Below, one piece after another: positions 36,926 to 50,000 of a stretch of DNA of 64,000 nucleotides. The stretch covers positions 2,387,973 through 2,451,972 of the forward strand of contig WBVU01000003.1 of NCBI GenBank assembly GCA_009192285.1, given 5' to 3'. The first letter of the stretch is position 1, and each line of letters starts with the position of its first letter. The DNA is from Morchella semilibera (taxonomy: Eukaryota > Ascomycota > Pezizomycetes > Pezizales > Morchellaceae). The position numbers and the translations under genes are program-made. Under the pieces are notes generated by a model. It was not told the origin of the DNA. It was given only the letters and a program-made list of their open reading frames with translations, and ran no database searches.

Positions 36926-39900
36926 ACTCCTAAGTAGGCGCACGGGTACTGTGTCAGTTGCTTGACCTGACCTTTTACTTGGATACCTCTGACTTTTATT
37001 TTATTTTTCTCTTGCGGGAAGTCCTATCCTTTATTTTTATTTTTTTGGCGGAGGGAGGAAGTACTCGACGTGCAGGCCCTGATAACGTGCTGTATGAGAA
37101 ATATCAAGAGGGCAAGCAGGGGAAGGGTCAGGCAGTCCTCCTAGGGCAGGACAAGGACAGGGCAGGGCAAGGGACAAACAAACAAAAAAACAACAGGCGG
37201 CTGATAAGATGTGAACTCACGACATAGTTTAGTTTTGGTTTCCTCTGTCTGATAGTTACTGCTTTGGGGGTGTAGGGTTGATATGATCCGATATAAAAAA
37301 GCAACTGAAATCTTGATACGATAAGTGACGGGCGAGAAAGCAAGCGTCGAAAAGGTTCGAGCTACTACTACTACTGCTGCTACTTGCAACTAGGTGATCG
37401 CCGCCACGGCTGCAGGCTGTAGGTAGGTAGAATACCCGTTCTTTTGTGGGTAGATGCCTGCGACCCATTGTACTCTCTATATAGAGGGGAACAAAAAAAA
37501 TTCGAGGGGGGGGAGAGGGGGGGTGTACATCAAGGTAGCTTTTTTTTTTTTTTTTTTTCCCTTCCTATTACCTTCCCTTATTCCCTTTTCCCTCTCCTAT
37601 GAATAAACGGAGAAAGGAAGAAGATAGAAAAAACGTACATAGGGCCGAGCCATGTGCGACATTCGATGGGGGGGGTGGTGGTGGTGGGCGTTGTGGAAGA
37701 CCAGTGCGGGGTAGAAGATATGTATGTGGGTAAGGTAAGGTATTGTTTGTGTGGAGCTGCCCAAACATACCAAAGAAAAAAAAGACCTCCATGTACTTAC
37801 ATGTACTTACATAGTTTAATTCATGATGAAGATAGAGATATCGCCTTGCCTGCCTGAAAAGTACCTTAACCCGCCGGCCTTTGCTACATACAGATAATAC
37901 TTTCTCGCACATATCAAAATCTACATACCGGCCACGCATATCAAGGTATTATTACTTACACCTTTGGATCCCATCATCATCATAGCTCTTGTTTTTCCTT
38001 GATCTCCGCACACACTGGGCGATTTTGTGCTGCCGCGGCTAGTACTGTGATCTGATCATGATGCTCCGCTGCTGCTGCTTGCTTGCTGCTTGCTGCTCAA
38101 GTGCTATTACTGTCACGCGACGATAAAGGAAAAAAATAAAATAAAAGGGTATCATTTCATAATATGTGCGCCAAACATCTTTCGCCGTTTATATATATAT
38201 ACATGTACTAGGAGGAATATAAATTCTTGTAACTGGTACATTGGTCATGGGGGGGCAACTGCAATCTGTTCATTAGGACTACATAAGCTAATAACTGGAG
38301 ATAGAGCTCTCTTGAGAGGGAGATAAACAGAAAAAAAAAAAATGCATGTTATGCTAGTTGGGCCCGGGGGAGCCGGGGGGGAGGGAATAAAATAATAGGA
38401 CCAGGGAAACAAACGGTCGGGGCTTGGGAACTAAAAGAAGGGAGAAGAGCCAAGGGGGGGGTGATCTGAGTGAGGGAAAAGAGCTGCACTGGTGCTTGCT
38501 GATAATTAATGATAGGACGCCGCGGTAAACGTACAGTATGTATACGTATGGTTCCCCTTCCTCTTCATAAACATTCCACATTCATCCAATACCGCAAATT
38601 TGGTGGTTGTTGTTGTTTGGCGTAACGCTTGAGAAGAAGTTATTGATCCATCCAGCAAACAATTATTGATCAGTGTTTCGCAGGAGGCTAGCAGTACAGT
38701 ATGCATGGGCCATGTACTCTAGAGGCCTAGGAGGAGATTTGTTTCCCTCTTCCTACGTTCCCCCCCCCCCCTCTCCCCCCCCCCCCCTCCCCATTTCCCT
38801 CCACTCCCATGAAAATCAAAATCGTAATTCCCAGGGAAGGTCGCAAAATCTGGGATTCAAAAAAAAGAATGCTCGCCACACACTCCCGAACCTTATCCGC
38901 TTGTATCTATTGGCCTGGAGACCTCATAACGGTGTTTTCTTTTCTTCTTCTGATTCTCTAGAGATTCCCTATGTCGGGATTTTTTTCTTCCTTTCTTTTT
39001 TTCTCTCTTTTATGCTGCAGTTCGGCTTTGAAGTGGTTTCCCTCCCTCCCTCCCTCCCTTCCTTCCTTGTGGGAGGAGTGGTACGTACATAATCTATCCG
39101 GACTGGGTGCTGGTGGTAGTGGTGGGTACATGTAGTGGTGGTAGGTATGTAGGTAGAGTGCACCACCACCGTACCACCAGCTTGGATGTAGATGCTACCA
39201 CCACCATACCACTACCACCACCATCATCGCAACGCAACTGTGACCGCTTCCAAACAAATCCCGTTCCCGGAGATTCCTTGGCGGGTCGGATACAATCGAG
39301 AAGGAAAGGGTGGGATTAGATTGTATTTGTCACTCGACATCATCCTACTTTTTTTTTTTTTTTTTTTTTTCCTTTTCGACCAACTGTGCTGCTACAGAGT
39401 ACATTGCAATTTGCAAAGTAACGAGTAAGTACATGTACTCAGGTAGAGCCATGTATGTATGTACACTTTAGTACGGTGACTTTACTTGTTTTTTTTCGAA
39501 CCATACTATCTGTTTCTCGGGTTTCCTGCCAACCAGCCCCCTCAGATCGAGGGAGGTTTGGACCTGGCCCCGAAGGGTGAGAACACCCGATATCGTTACC
39601 CATTGCGGGGATGGAACGCGCTCCCTCGCTGTACGAGATATGTATCGTAGAAAAAGGTGAAGAAGCATCGGGAAAGGGAGTGGTGTCGGCGTGTTTCTTT
39701 TCCCTTGACGACACTTATTGTCGTGGGCTGGACTATGGAGAAACCCGATCCGATCGGCTACCTACTATCTGTCTGGATGACAATAATGTATGATGTATGT
39801 ACTCCATCTATTTTATCTGCCCCTTCTCTCAAACCAAACCAAACCAAACCAAACTTATGTACCAAACACCCATGTAAAGATGATAATATGGGGAAAACAC

Positions 39901-42900
39901 AGCCGTTGAACGTACAGGAAGAGGAGGTGGGCGGCGGTGATGGTGATGGTGGTGGGAGGGGGCCATCTATAGGTACATGCAGATGGCATACTGGTTATTA
40001 GCCTTGGGTACAATGCGAATCTTCTCTACATAGGGTATACAATGTAGCTACATACAAGCTACATTCTCTGCAAGTACCTCCAGAGTACTACATACTGGGG
40101 GGGACTACCAGCCAGATTACTGTAGAGAAACAACATCATGTACATGTAAGTATGGGGTACAAGAATTGGTTAGAGTGGGTTACATCACTTTACATGGTGC
40201 TGGTAAATGTTCCCGGAAACGAGAGAACTAGTCGAGTGATAATGATAATAATAATCATATCACAACGATATTAATAATTATTGTAATAATAATAGCCGTA
40301 AACAAAGCAAAATAGTAAAACACTAGTAATAAAACATAAAACAAGTGATAGGCGTGCGCCATCAAGTACTGGTACTACGTTACTAGAGTACATACTTAGG
40401 TATCATGTACCATACCACCCACACGGGCACACACACACACACACCACTACCAGTCTACCACTACACTACTATCACTGTCTATGTACTTCTACTAACTACT
40501 ACCACCTCATGTACTACCAAGAGCACCACACCCTGAAACCGGGGCAGGCAAGAAGAAGGGATGAGAGACGCTGGGCCGGGGGTGGTGGGGCGGTGGGAAG
40601 GAGATTTGTTTCTCGTTTCCCATACAGTGTATGTAGGCTGTATGTATGGTGCTGTAAGTTAAGTACCCTCCATGTAGGATGTTTGCCGACTCCCATGCCA
40701 TGCTATGCCATGCCCATGACATCCCCAGAAATCGTGGGATGGAACTTCCTCATTGCGGTTGGGACTGCTAGGTGGAGGTAGGTGTTGGGCCGGGAGCTAT
40801 TCTCCATAGGGATAGGTACAGACCGGGGGGAAAGCAAACAACTCCTATGGATTGGTTGTCTGCACTTTCTCGTGCTGAAACAAATCGAGTCGCATAGGTT
40901 ACCCCACCGGCTACGATCTCTTGTCTTGTTATGTACTACGGTTCTTCTTCGGTATCCATCTGTATGTAGGCTGTATGTGGGTACATACGATACGATACAT
41001 AATTACCTTACTCTACATACTGCTGTGCTGCTCTGCTCCCAACTTGATCGAATTAACATCGTGGTCTCCTCTACCTACCTAACCTAACCACATAACCAGC
41101 AGCAGCAAGCAGCAGCAGCTGTGTTGACACTGGCCGAAAATCCATGCGCCAGCGAATCAGACCTGACTTGTCGTTCTATCTTAGGACTGGTATAAAACAG
41201 CCATCTACCGACATTCGCGTATAAACGAGATGAATGGCATAGGCTCAGAGATCCTCTCTCGTCTTCTTCCGCTCAGTTCCTGGCTTGGGAGTCCCACCTG
41301 GGATGGTTACTGTATGTATTATTCTCGAAGGTGCCTAGTTGCCTTGCAGTAAGTGTCTGCGTTTTATGCGAGGACAGTACTGTGACGGAACAAAAAAAAA
41401 AAACATTGTGAAAAAAAAAAACAATTATTAAAACGAAAAGGAACAACCTTCTCTATCCCGGAATTCAATGTCCCATGAGCCTGTAAATCTCACTTTTTCG
41501 CTTCCGATTGTTCCCTGGGAGAGGCTCAGACCGCCTTGTTGCGGTGGTGGTACTCTAACAAAAATAAAAATAAATGGGGGTGGTTGTCCTGGTAGAGTAG
41601 TGGTTGTGATGAAATGTGTGGTGTTTATCCCGCATGTAAGGTAATGTAGGGTAGGGGTGTTTGTCTTCTTCTGTTCTTCTTCCTCGACCTTCCTCGATCT
41701 ATCTTATACAGGTGTGGGCATGTATCTCAATCATTATCGATCCCCTCGGGCAATTATCTAGAGACACAAGATGGTGTTGGTGTAGATGGTGATGATGATT
41801 GTGATGAAGAAGATGATGGAGATGCGCCCCTAATTCTTGCACACCCCCCCCCCTCTTCTTTCAACCCCACCACTACCACAACCACCATTACTACAATGTA
41901 GGTACGTACGTGCTAACCACCAGTGCACTGTCAATGTCACCATGGACCATTGGACCACACCCCTTCCCTTTCGACACCTTTAATTCTCCTTCCCCCATAT
42001 TCCATCACATATATATATTATATATATATTTATATACCGATCCATAGTTTACATCCATGACATCTTACATTTACCGATTTCTCCAAACCTATCTCCCGGG
42101 CATCTCGTTTCTATATAACAACCATGGAGAATCCGAGATGATACCTCTGTTTCCAGTCTCAAACCACTTACACATTTTTCTCATATGCGACAAGTGATCA
42201 CAATAGGACATGGTAAACGTACATGAAGACTTAGAAAAGAACGTGGACAACGTTCAGCATCAAAGATACAGGCTATATTAGCCATATCAGGGGGAAAGAG
42301 ACCCTCGCTTGTCTATGTGTATCAAACAGTTCGCCAAACCGGATCGTACACTCCAAGACCTAACCCCCCCCCCCCCCCCAAAGGGACGGGAACAAACATC
42401 AGACATCAGACACATGCACGTACCTCCTCTTGTTCGATTGGAAACCAACCCAGCTTGAACAAAACAGACAGGTTCATACGGGCATCCAGAAGGCTTTCCT
42501 ACGGCTAGATAAATGCGGTTTTGGGTACTTATCTAACAACATATTCTGTAAGGTAACAAATGTAGGTCTATGTATGTATGAATGATATGTAGACATTCTT
42601 TTTTTTTTCTTTTCTTTTACGGTAATATTGGGCTACTAAGACTAGTTTGTTCTGAACCCGTTCTTCCTCCTACATGTACCTACAGGTGAATCGAACAGCA
42701 GGAGCGGCGGCGAAGGAAGAAGCAAGCCCCCTCCTCCTCCTCCTCCACATTCTACCCCCCCCCCCCCCTTTACCTTCCCCCAGGCCTAGAACACCCCCCG
42801 CCCCCCCTCCAACCAACGGCACCCGCGTTACATACGGCCACTAGGACACTGGCAGGCAGTAAAGAATACCAAGCAACAGTGTACTGCCTTAGTCGCAAGC

Positions 42901-43356
42901 ACGGACAACGCAAAGGAATAGCCCATGGCAGGCTACAGGGTACATTATAGATTCCTATTTCTTTGCCAGTGTTCCCGTTCTTCTTCCATACTTTTACTGC
43001 TACATCTCTCTACCTTGTCTTCCTCCCGCCGTTTAATATCTGGCGCTCCACCACTACTTACCCTCATACTCTCCCCCTTCTCAATAAAGCATCTCTCTCC
43101 TTGCAGTTTACTTGCAACCCCCCAGTTCGTCCCTAGCAAAAGCAAACTTTCTACTTTTTACGTGGGTTCTGTTCATACAACTTATTATTATTATTGTTTT
43201 TTTGGGTCATCTTCTATCAAGACGGCACTTCTATTCTTCTTCCCCACGACTACTACTACTACTACTACTACCAATATTACTACCACTCTCTTGTGCAACC
43301 CACGGCCTTATACAATTACCTTCTAAAAACACTATATCATATCAACTTCGTCAACC
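36926..43356. other. 6.4 kb intergenic region between divergent Myb genes
   Basis: The Myb genes at 36130 (minus) and 43357 (plus) are transcribed away from this gap. The left part is purine-rich on the plus strand and the right part (42710-42800, 42950-43280) is pyrimidine-rich, so each gene has a pyrimidine-rich leader. TACATGTA occurs at 37798, 38200, 39127, 39430, 40141 and 42671. It has many TAC/GTA-rich stretches (for example 40020-40160 and 40370-40520) and no supported gene. Confidence 0.55.
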
Positions 43357-44450
43357 ATGAGCTCTCCAGTGACTTCTGTTTCAAAAGTGAGATTTCCAAT
43401 TTACTGGGCATCCTGTAGCCTCAATGTCACTAACATATATCATAAAGGGGCGCAAAGGATCCGCTGCTGGCGGTGGTAAAGCATGGACGGAAGAAGAGGT
43501 AGTTTTTCAATTCCCAACCCTCTCCTCATTCGTGGGGTTTGCGCGCCGCAACAATGTGCAAATCATACTAACACAAACAATCATAGGAGGTCTATCTCTT
43601 GCAAATGCGCCTTGAGAGAGTTGCATACAAGAAGATTGCCAGCCATCTGGACAAGACGGAGCTTGCTTGCAGGCTCCACTACCACCAGCTATCCCATGGG
43701 GGGAATCGACGCAAGAGAAACAGTTCAATCTCCTCAACTTCATCAAATGCTTCCGCGACTTCTCCAGTAGCCAGCCCATCCAATTCGGAAACGCAATTGT
43801 CTTCAAAGAGATCATCGAGTCCCCAGAGCAGCTTTTCTCCCGTCAATGCGGCCGGTGCCATCCAGAAAGTGGGAAGCAACATGATGCCAAAGATTAAGGG
43901 CAAACCACTCCTCCCCAAGCCGGTTGAGGGGTCGGCAGCTCAACGAAAGCATACAATCGGGAAGGCCAACAAGCTCCGCGTCAATTGCAACCCGGACAGT
44001 ATCGACAAGGAAAAGCTTATCCGTATCGTCGAAGCTCAGCGTGCCTGTTTCTGGGAATCTGTGGCTAGCCAGTATGGTGGCTCGGTGGACCCTGAGTTTC
44101 TTGCAAAATGCTGGCAAAAGGGCTTCACATCGACCCCACCAACTCCTGCGATCTCGCCCTCGTCCAAGGCCGTATCTCCGCCTCCCGCAGCACCTCTTTC
44201 TGAAGATGGAAATAATACGGCTAGCAGTACCATGGCAACGGTCAGCGAGGTTTCAACCCCTTCATCAGCTGCAGCAATGAGCCCTGCGCCTTTTACTGGT
44301 CCCGAGGTTTCAGTCAAGGAGGAGACTATGGAGGATAGGCCAGTGGAATGCAAGGATAAGACGCCTCAGGACATCCCGGCTACTACTACATCAACACCAA
44401 CATTAGAGTCTGTGGCACAGACAACTGGAGACACCGTAATGGCAGAATAG
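43357..44450 (+). CDS. Myb/SANT-domain protein (Myb 3 of 3)
   Basis: Three exons (43357-43386, 43448-43498, 43587-44450) encode 314 residues. The first two exons are only 30 and 51 nt. The product begins MSSPVTSVSKGRKGSAAGGG and goes straight into a Myb/SANT domain (KAWTEEEEVYLLQMRLERVA, then YKKIASHLDKTELACRLHYH), followed by a basic NRRKRNSS stretch. Two conserved-looking blocks follow (about 125-145, and 160-195 with KLIRIVEAQRACFWESVASQ). The C-terminus is Ser/Thr/Pro-rich and acidic, like an activation region. Introns are 61 and 88 nt with GT..AG ends, and the second has a CTAAC branch site. It is probably a nuclear transcription or chromatin factor; its target is unknown. It is more diverged from the other two Myb proteins than they are from each other. 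Confidence 0.85.
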
Positions 44451-47088
44451 GTGGTTAGACTATATTGATACGAGATCTTTTACGCAGCCGCCTGGTGCAA
44501 AGCCGTTCGATCGATCGGGTAATGTGTGCGAAATACTAGTTAACGACGAAACGAAAAAGAAACGGGAGTTTGGTTCTTGTTTGCTTTCTGGAATATAGGT
44601 TTTTATTGGGCTTCATTTTTTGGGCGGGGAGGTGGGGGGAAGGGGACGGGGGGGCGAACAAAGGGAGGAGCATATTAACTCTAGGGCTATTATTGGGTGA
44701 ATAGTTATTTTAACTGTCTTTTTTCTTTTCTTTTCATCTTTTATTTTTTGAAGAAGACCCTTCTATTTGCGTTTTTCTAGGGAGCGCGCGGAGAGTAGCA
44801 TCACGGGAAATGATTAACGTTGGGTGGAGGAGATAATGCACGATATAGTTCTTTCTTTTGTGGGATTTTTCTTTTTCTCCACACATTTTTTTACTTTATG
44901 TTTGTCTTTTTTCTTTCTTTCTAGTACTTCATTATTCACACTTTCCTTAGTAGGCGAGCACGGAACGGTAACGACTTTGACGAGATTTTCTTTTTTAATT
45001 CAACTTTCTGACAGGTTTGGAATTACACAGCGTGGAGATTTTTATGTAGTTACAAGACGCCGAAAATTTCCTGTAATCATTCATTGGGGGTAGAGGGGGG
45101 GGGGGGGTGCGAGGAGAGGGAGTTTCTGTTTGCCTGCTTTTTTTTTTTTCCTTTGGACTTGGGTAATTGGCATTTTGCGGATCATCATCATTTTTTTTTT
45201 TTCATGTTTGTACTTCCCTCTGTCGGGCATCACATTATCTGCATGCAGCACCTAAAAATCTATTCATCCCTTCTACGGCTATGTTTGCGCGAATGGGAGA
45301 TATTAAGAAACTGGCTGGCCCTAGTGCTTTACAGATGGCGAAACTGCTGTAGGCAGGGTCTCTGGGCGCATCCCAAAGGAATTTCTGGATTTAGTTCCCG
45401 TCTCGCGGATTTAGAAAGGAAACCCTCGTTCCTTCGGAAGAAGGGCATGAACGTTCTTTGCTGCTGCTCTCTCATCGTGCATTGTTAGCCCAGGAAATCG
45501 TTCGTCCGTTAAATTTTATGATGCAGAAGGGAGAATAGCAGGGTATCTATTGATTGAGAGTACAGCCGTACTTCACAAGCGGCGGAGATTCAAGATGCAT
45601 TTGCTTGCGAGTGACAACTATGAAGTCTATGTACGGCGCTAGCCTCGATCGGGTGCAGCAGCCAGCAGCGAAGGGCAAGCAAGAGCAGTAGCAGTAGCAG
45701 TAGCCGTGGGCATTCATCAGTCGAGAAGGGAAGTGAAGGAAAGCATCACTTAATTGCTAGACATCAATCGAATCATAGGATAGGTATGAGAGGCATCAGA
45801 AGGGCAGCAAGTTGCAGCATGAGCATCAGGTTCTCACGATGTCCAGAGCTAGAGCTACATCAGTAGTCCCACCGTTGATGTGTACATGCACTCCACTTAT
45901 TACTACTACTCCACTTAGTTCATCTGATTGTATGTATGGAGGAGAAGGAGGGGGGGGGGGTTGTGGGTTGTGGGTTGTGCGTGGTTGTCGTTGTCGTGCA
46001 ATGCACTGCAGTGGTTGGGTCGTGCTTGCTTGCTTGCTAGTGCCTACTGCTTCTGTTGCTGTATGTATGTTGTGTACTTTTTGATCGTTCCATCGACCAT
46101 CCATGTAAAGTAGGTACTTTACTCTACCCTCCACATACAGTAGTAGTAGTAAGTTAAGCAGCAGTAAAAGTAACTGCTTCCAGTCCTGCTACTGCTGCTT
46201 TCACCACCACCCACCACCCACATTCAATTTCTCCCCTCCCCTCCCTCACTCCCTTCTCTCTCTCTCCCTCTCCCCCCCCCCCCCCAGCCAGCCAACCAGC
46301 CAGTCCTCTCTCTCCCTTACTCTCCCTAGTAGTAGTAAACTTACCCGCAGAAAGGCAGCTTTAGTGTGTTGTTGATCACGGTTGCGTGCGTTTCTTTGGG
46401 AATTAAGCCAGGTTGTTCTTCAAAAAAAAAAAAGGGCCCTTTGACCTCATCCTGGTGCGCCAGCCACATTGTTCACGTGGACTAGTCCAAACCATTAATC
46501 GTCCGCTTACCTGATCTTGACATGCGCACAGTCCCTCTCTCCCCATAGACAGATTCAGTGTTCCGTCCGTCTACGCCTTACCTCTTATTGCCCCCGACTA
46601 TCAAGCGAAGAGAAAAAAAAGAGACAGAAGAGAGAAAATGTATTTCCAGATCCAAACCTGCTTGAACTACTTTGTACACGTCAATCGACAGCTGCTCGGG
46701 TCTGTTCTATCGAAAAGGTATGGGCCTAAATGGAAAATAAAAAATAAAAAAAGGAAATAAAACGAAGCAAACACAATGGGGACGATCGATCATGCAAAGT
46801 GGGCTTTTTGCAGAACAAGTATTGGTGTGCGAGTCGAAACGGAAACCTTCAAATCCATACAAATTTATGAGGCGTCGCTTGTGCATACACCACACACAGC
46901 CTGCTCGTCTAGAACATATCCAGAACGGCCTAATCGTAAAGCACCGCACGGCGGTATATCTTCGTCAGCCCCAGTACGAGAGAGAACGCTGCAGATCATC
47001 TAGGAAATCCATATCAAATAGGAGGGCAGGTGCTTTTGAGTAGTAGTGATTTGTCCCCCACCCCGATAGAGAGTGGACTTTGAAACGT
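44451..47088. other. Intergenic region between Myb 3 and the dehydratase
   Basis: The neighbours converge on this region. It contains T-rich 3' flanks (44700-45220), short CAG/AGC triplet runs (about 45660-45700, 46150-46200) and a C run at about 46272-46285. No gene is supported. Confidence 0.55.
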
Positions 47089-50000
47089 CTACCCCTCGCT
47101 CCAGCAGGGAAAGAAGGAATGGATGGCTCCAAAAACAGGGAAAGTGTGCGGATATTGCTGGTGATGTATGGCCGAATGGAGGTAAAATAAAAATATAAAT
47201 AAATAGAAAAATAGAGAGAGGCGGGATAGAACATACCCCATGACTTGCATCACCCACCAGGTGTGCATACTTTGCCAGTGTTCCGCGATTGACCTTCATA
47301 CGGGGAGCCTTCCATTTCTTAAGCCTTGCAGCTATCTCCTGCTCGCTCACGTCCATGCTGAGTTGGTTTGTTTCGGAGTCAATAGTGACAACATCACCGT
47401 CTGTTGTCCGTACCGTACCGTACCCCCATATTAGCACGTCAGAGATAGTTCAATCCGAAACGGCACCCACTGGGAGGCGGGAAGGGGTTGATATGTGTTC
47501 TTGCATGAACTCTGAGGTACATGGAAAACACATGCTGAAGGGGGTTCACACACCTTGAAGGATAGCTATTGGACCACCCGCTTGCGCTTCCGGCACTATG
47601 TGGCCTATTTCAAAGTTAGATTCTGCGTCGGACAACGAAACTCTGACTGCATGGAAGGTTACGTTACATACCGACGATAAATCCATGAGAGGCTTGCAGA
47701 AAACATGATCAGCAACACCGCCATTATCTTGAATTGAACGGGTGAACTTACCCCCCGAGTATCGTCCATCAGTGATCAACGCCACGTTGCGTAGGTTTGC
47801 CCCCATAAGGACAGCACTTGTTTTGAGTTGTTCAGGCTAGCGATATACCCCATTGTCAGCGATCTATCTTCAAACTTGTAACCTCACAATGCTTCCAAAA
47901 ATCGCTATCAACTTTGAACACATCGACGAGCGTCCCCAATATTGAACATCGGGATGTTGGAAAGAAGTGACAGCTTTCCCAACATAGAACGCCCCTGCCT
48001 GCGATGATGGCAATACCGCACGTTTCGTGTGTTGCTCAGTATGACTTGTCTTTGAAGAGAAAAAAGTTCGTTGAAGATTCCCAAACAGCAGGGCACCCCC
48101 TTCCCCTCGAAGCTTTGCCAACAACACCATCATAGCTAACGCAAAGTTTTTTTCTTTCCAGATGCGACTTTCCCTTGCATTTGACAGCTCTGAGATAGAG
48201 TGATGCAAACGACCGAAACAACTGTCACCGAATCTCTCATGAAACTTGGTAAAGTTTGTTGAATATCGGCCACCCAGAGTTTAGGAAAAGCAATTTTATG
48301 GTGGTGAGCTTAAAAAAAAAAATTCGACGGTCCCGCCAGCTTGGTACATCTGACGTACTTGACGCCGTTTGGACCAAACAGAGGACCGAATTTCTGGCAG
48401 ATGCATCCAAACTTTTGATTGGCCTTGTGTCTTGTCGTTGCGGGCCACCACCGAAGGCTCAGAACCAACAGCGTCGAGCAAAACGAAAAAAACTCCGACT
48501 TCGGTTTGACAGGGGCACTCCTTCCGGAAGCTTCCAAGGTTCCACCAACAGAAGCGAGAAAAAGAGAAGGTTCTAGAACTCACCATACCTGGACCACCCT
48601 TGGGTCCTTCATACCTCACACACAGAACTGTATTCTCTTCAGGATGGATTTCTCCCTTTTCGAGACTCGCAATCAAAGCCTCCTCGCCGTCATACACTCT
48701 AGCTTTTCCAATGAATGATTTGCCCTCCTTGCCAGTAATTTTAGCCACCGCCCCACCGGGAGCCAAGTTTCCTTTGAGAATTCGGATATGACCGGTGGCC
48801 TTGATTGGGTTGCTGAGCGGTCTAATGATATCTTGCCCCGGGTCCAAACTTGGTGCGGACTCAACGTTTTCCTTCAAAGTTTTTCCTGTGACTGTTAGGA
48901 TATCCCCATTGATGAGGCCAGCGTGGATCAGGAACTTGAAGACTGCTGGCATGCCACCAATATCGGCTAGGTCGGCCATCATGTATTTTCCAGAGGGTTT
49001 CAAATCCGCCAGGACTGGGATCTTATCGGCGACTCTTTGAAAGTCGTCGATGGTCAAGTCGAGATCAGCGGTATGGGAAATTGCAAGAAAGTGGAGAACA
49101 GCATTGGTGGAACCACCCATGATCATAGTGATAACAATAGCGTTCTCAAACGACTCCCGAGTTATGAGATCGCGGGGCTTGATATCCTTCTCCAGAAGGA
49201 CTTTGATAGCCTCGGCAGCCCTCAAACACTCTCTGTACTTTGCAGGAGAGTCGGCGGGGGTCGAGGAAGATCCAGGTAGTGTCAGCCCCATGGCCTCAAG
49301 CGCAGTAGCCATAGTGTTTGCTGTGTACATTCCTCCACAGCCACCGGGGCCGGGACAAGAATTCTTGATCACATCGTCAAGATCGTCAGTGGTAAACTTA
49401 CCATACATCATGGCACCGTGTGCCTCGAAGCAAGTGGAGATGTTGATGGGCTGACGAAGGCGCTCGGAATAGCCGCCCTTTATAGAGCCGCCATAGATCA
49501 TGAGTGATGGTCGGTTGTGGCGCGCCATGGCCATAATGCCTTGTGACTGATTAGCTCATGAGACAACAGCGAGGCATAATGAAGGTATGTAACATACACC
49601 CAGGCATGTTCTTGTCACAACCAGGAATCGAAATATTTGCATCCTAGGCCGGAATAAAGTGTTAACATGGTCGAGTGATAGATTGAGATGGAAATATTTA
49701 AATACATGATGCTGGGCACAAGTTGTGGTCTCGATAGAGTCGGCGATGATGTCTCTGCTTTGCAAGGAGAACCTCATGCCTAGAAGCAAGTCAGCCGCAC
49801 ATGTCACGAATTTGATTCGTCTCTGGGTATCCGCTGTCAAGGGTACCTTGGTTGCTCATGGTTATGGCGTCCGATACCTGCGCGTGGAGCAAACCTCATG
49901 GTGAGTTGTGATGTTCCCAGCAAAGATAGGAGACACCAGAAGGGGGGAGAAGCCGTGTGGCATATACCCCTATGGTATTGAACTGCCAGCCAATCATTCC

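Noticed and set aside
47870-48208. 112-residue minus-strand ORF inside the dehydratase intron as a possible transposase remnant
   Set aside because: I find no transposase motif. It is kept only as part of the unexplained intron.
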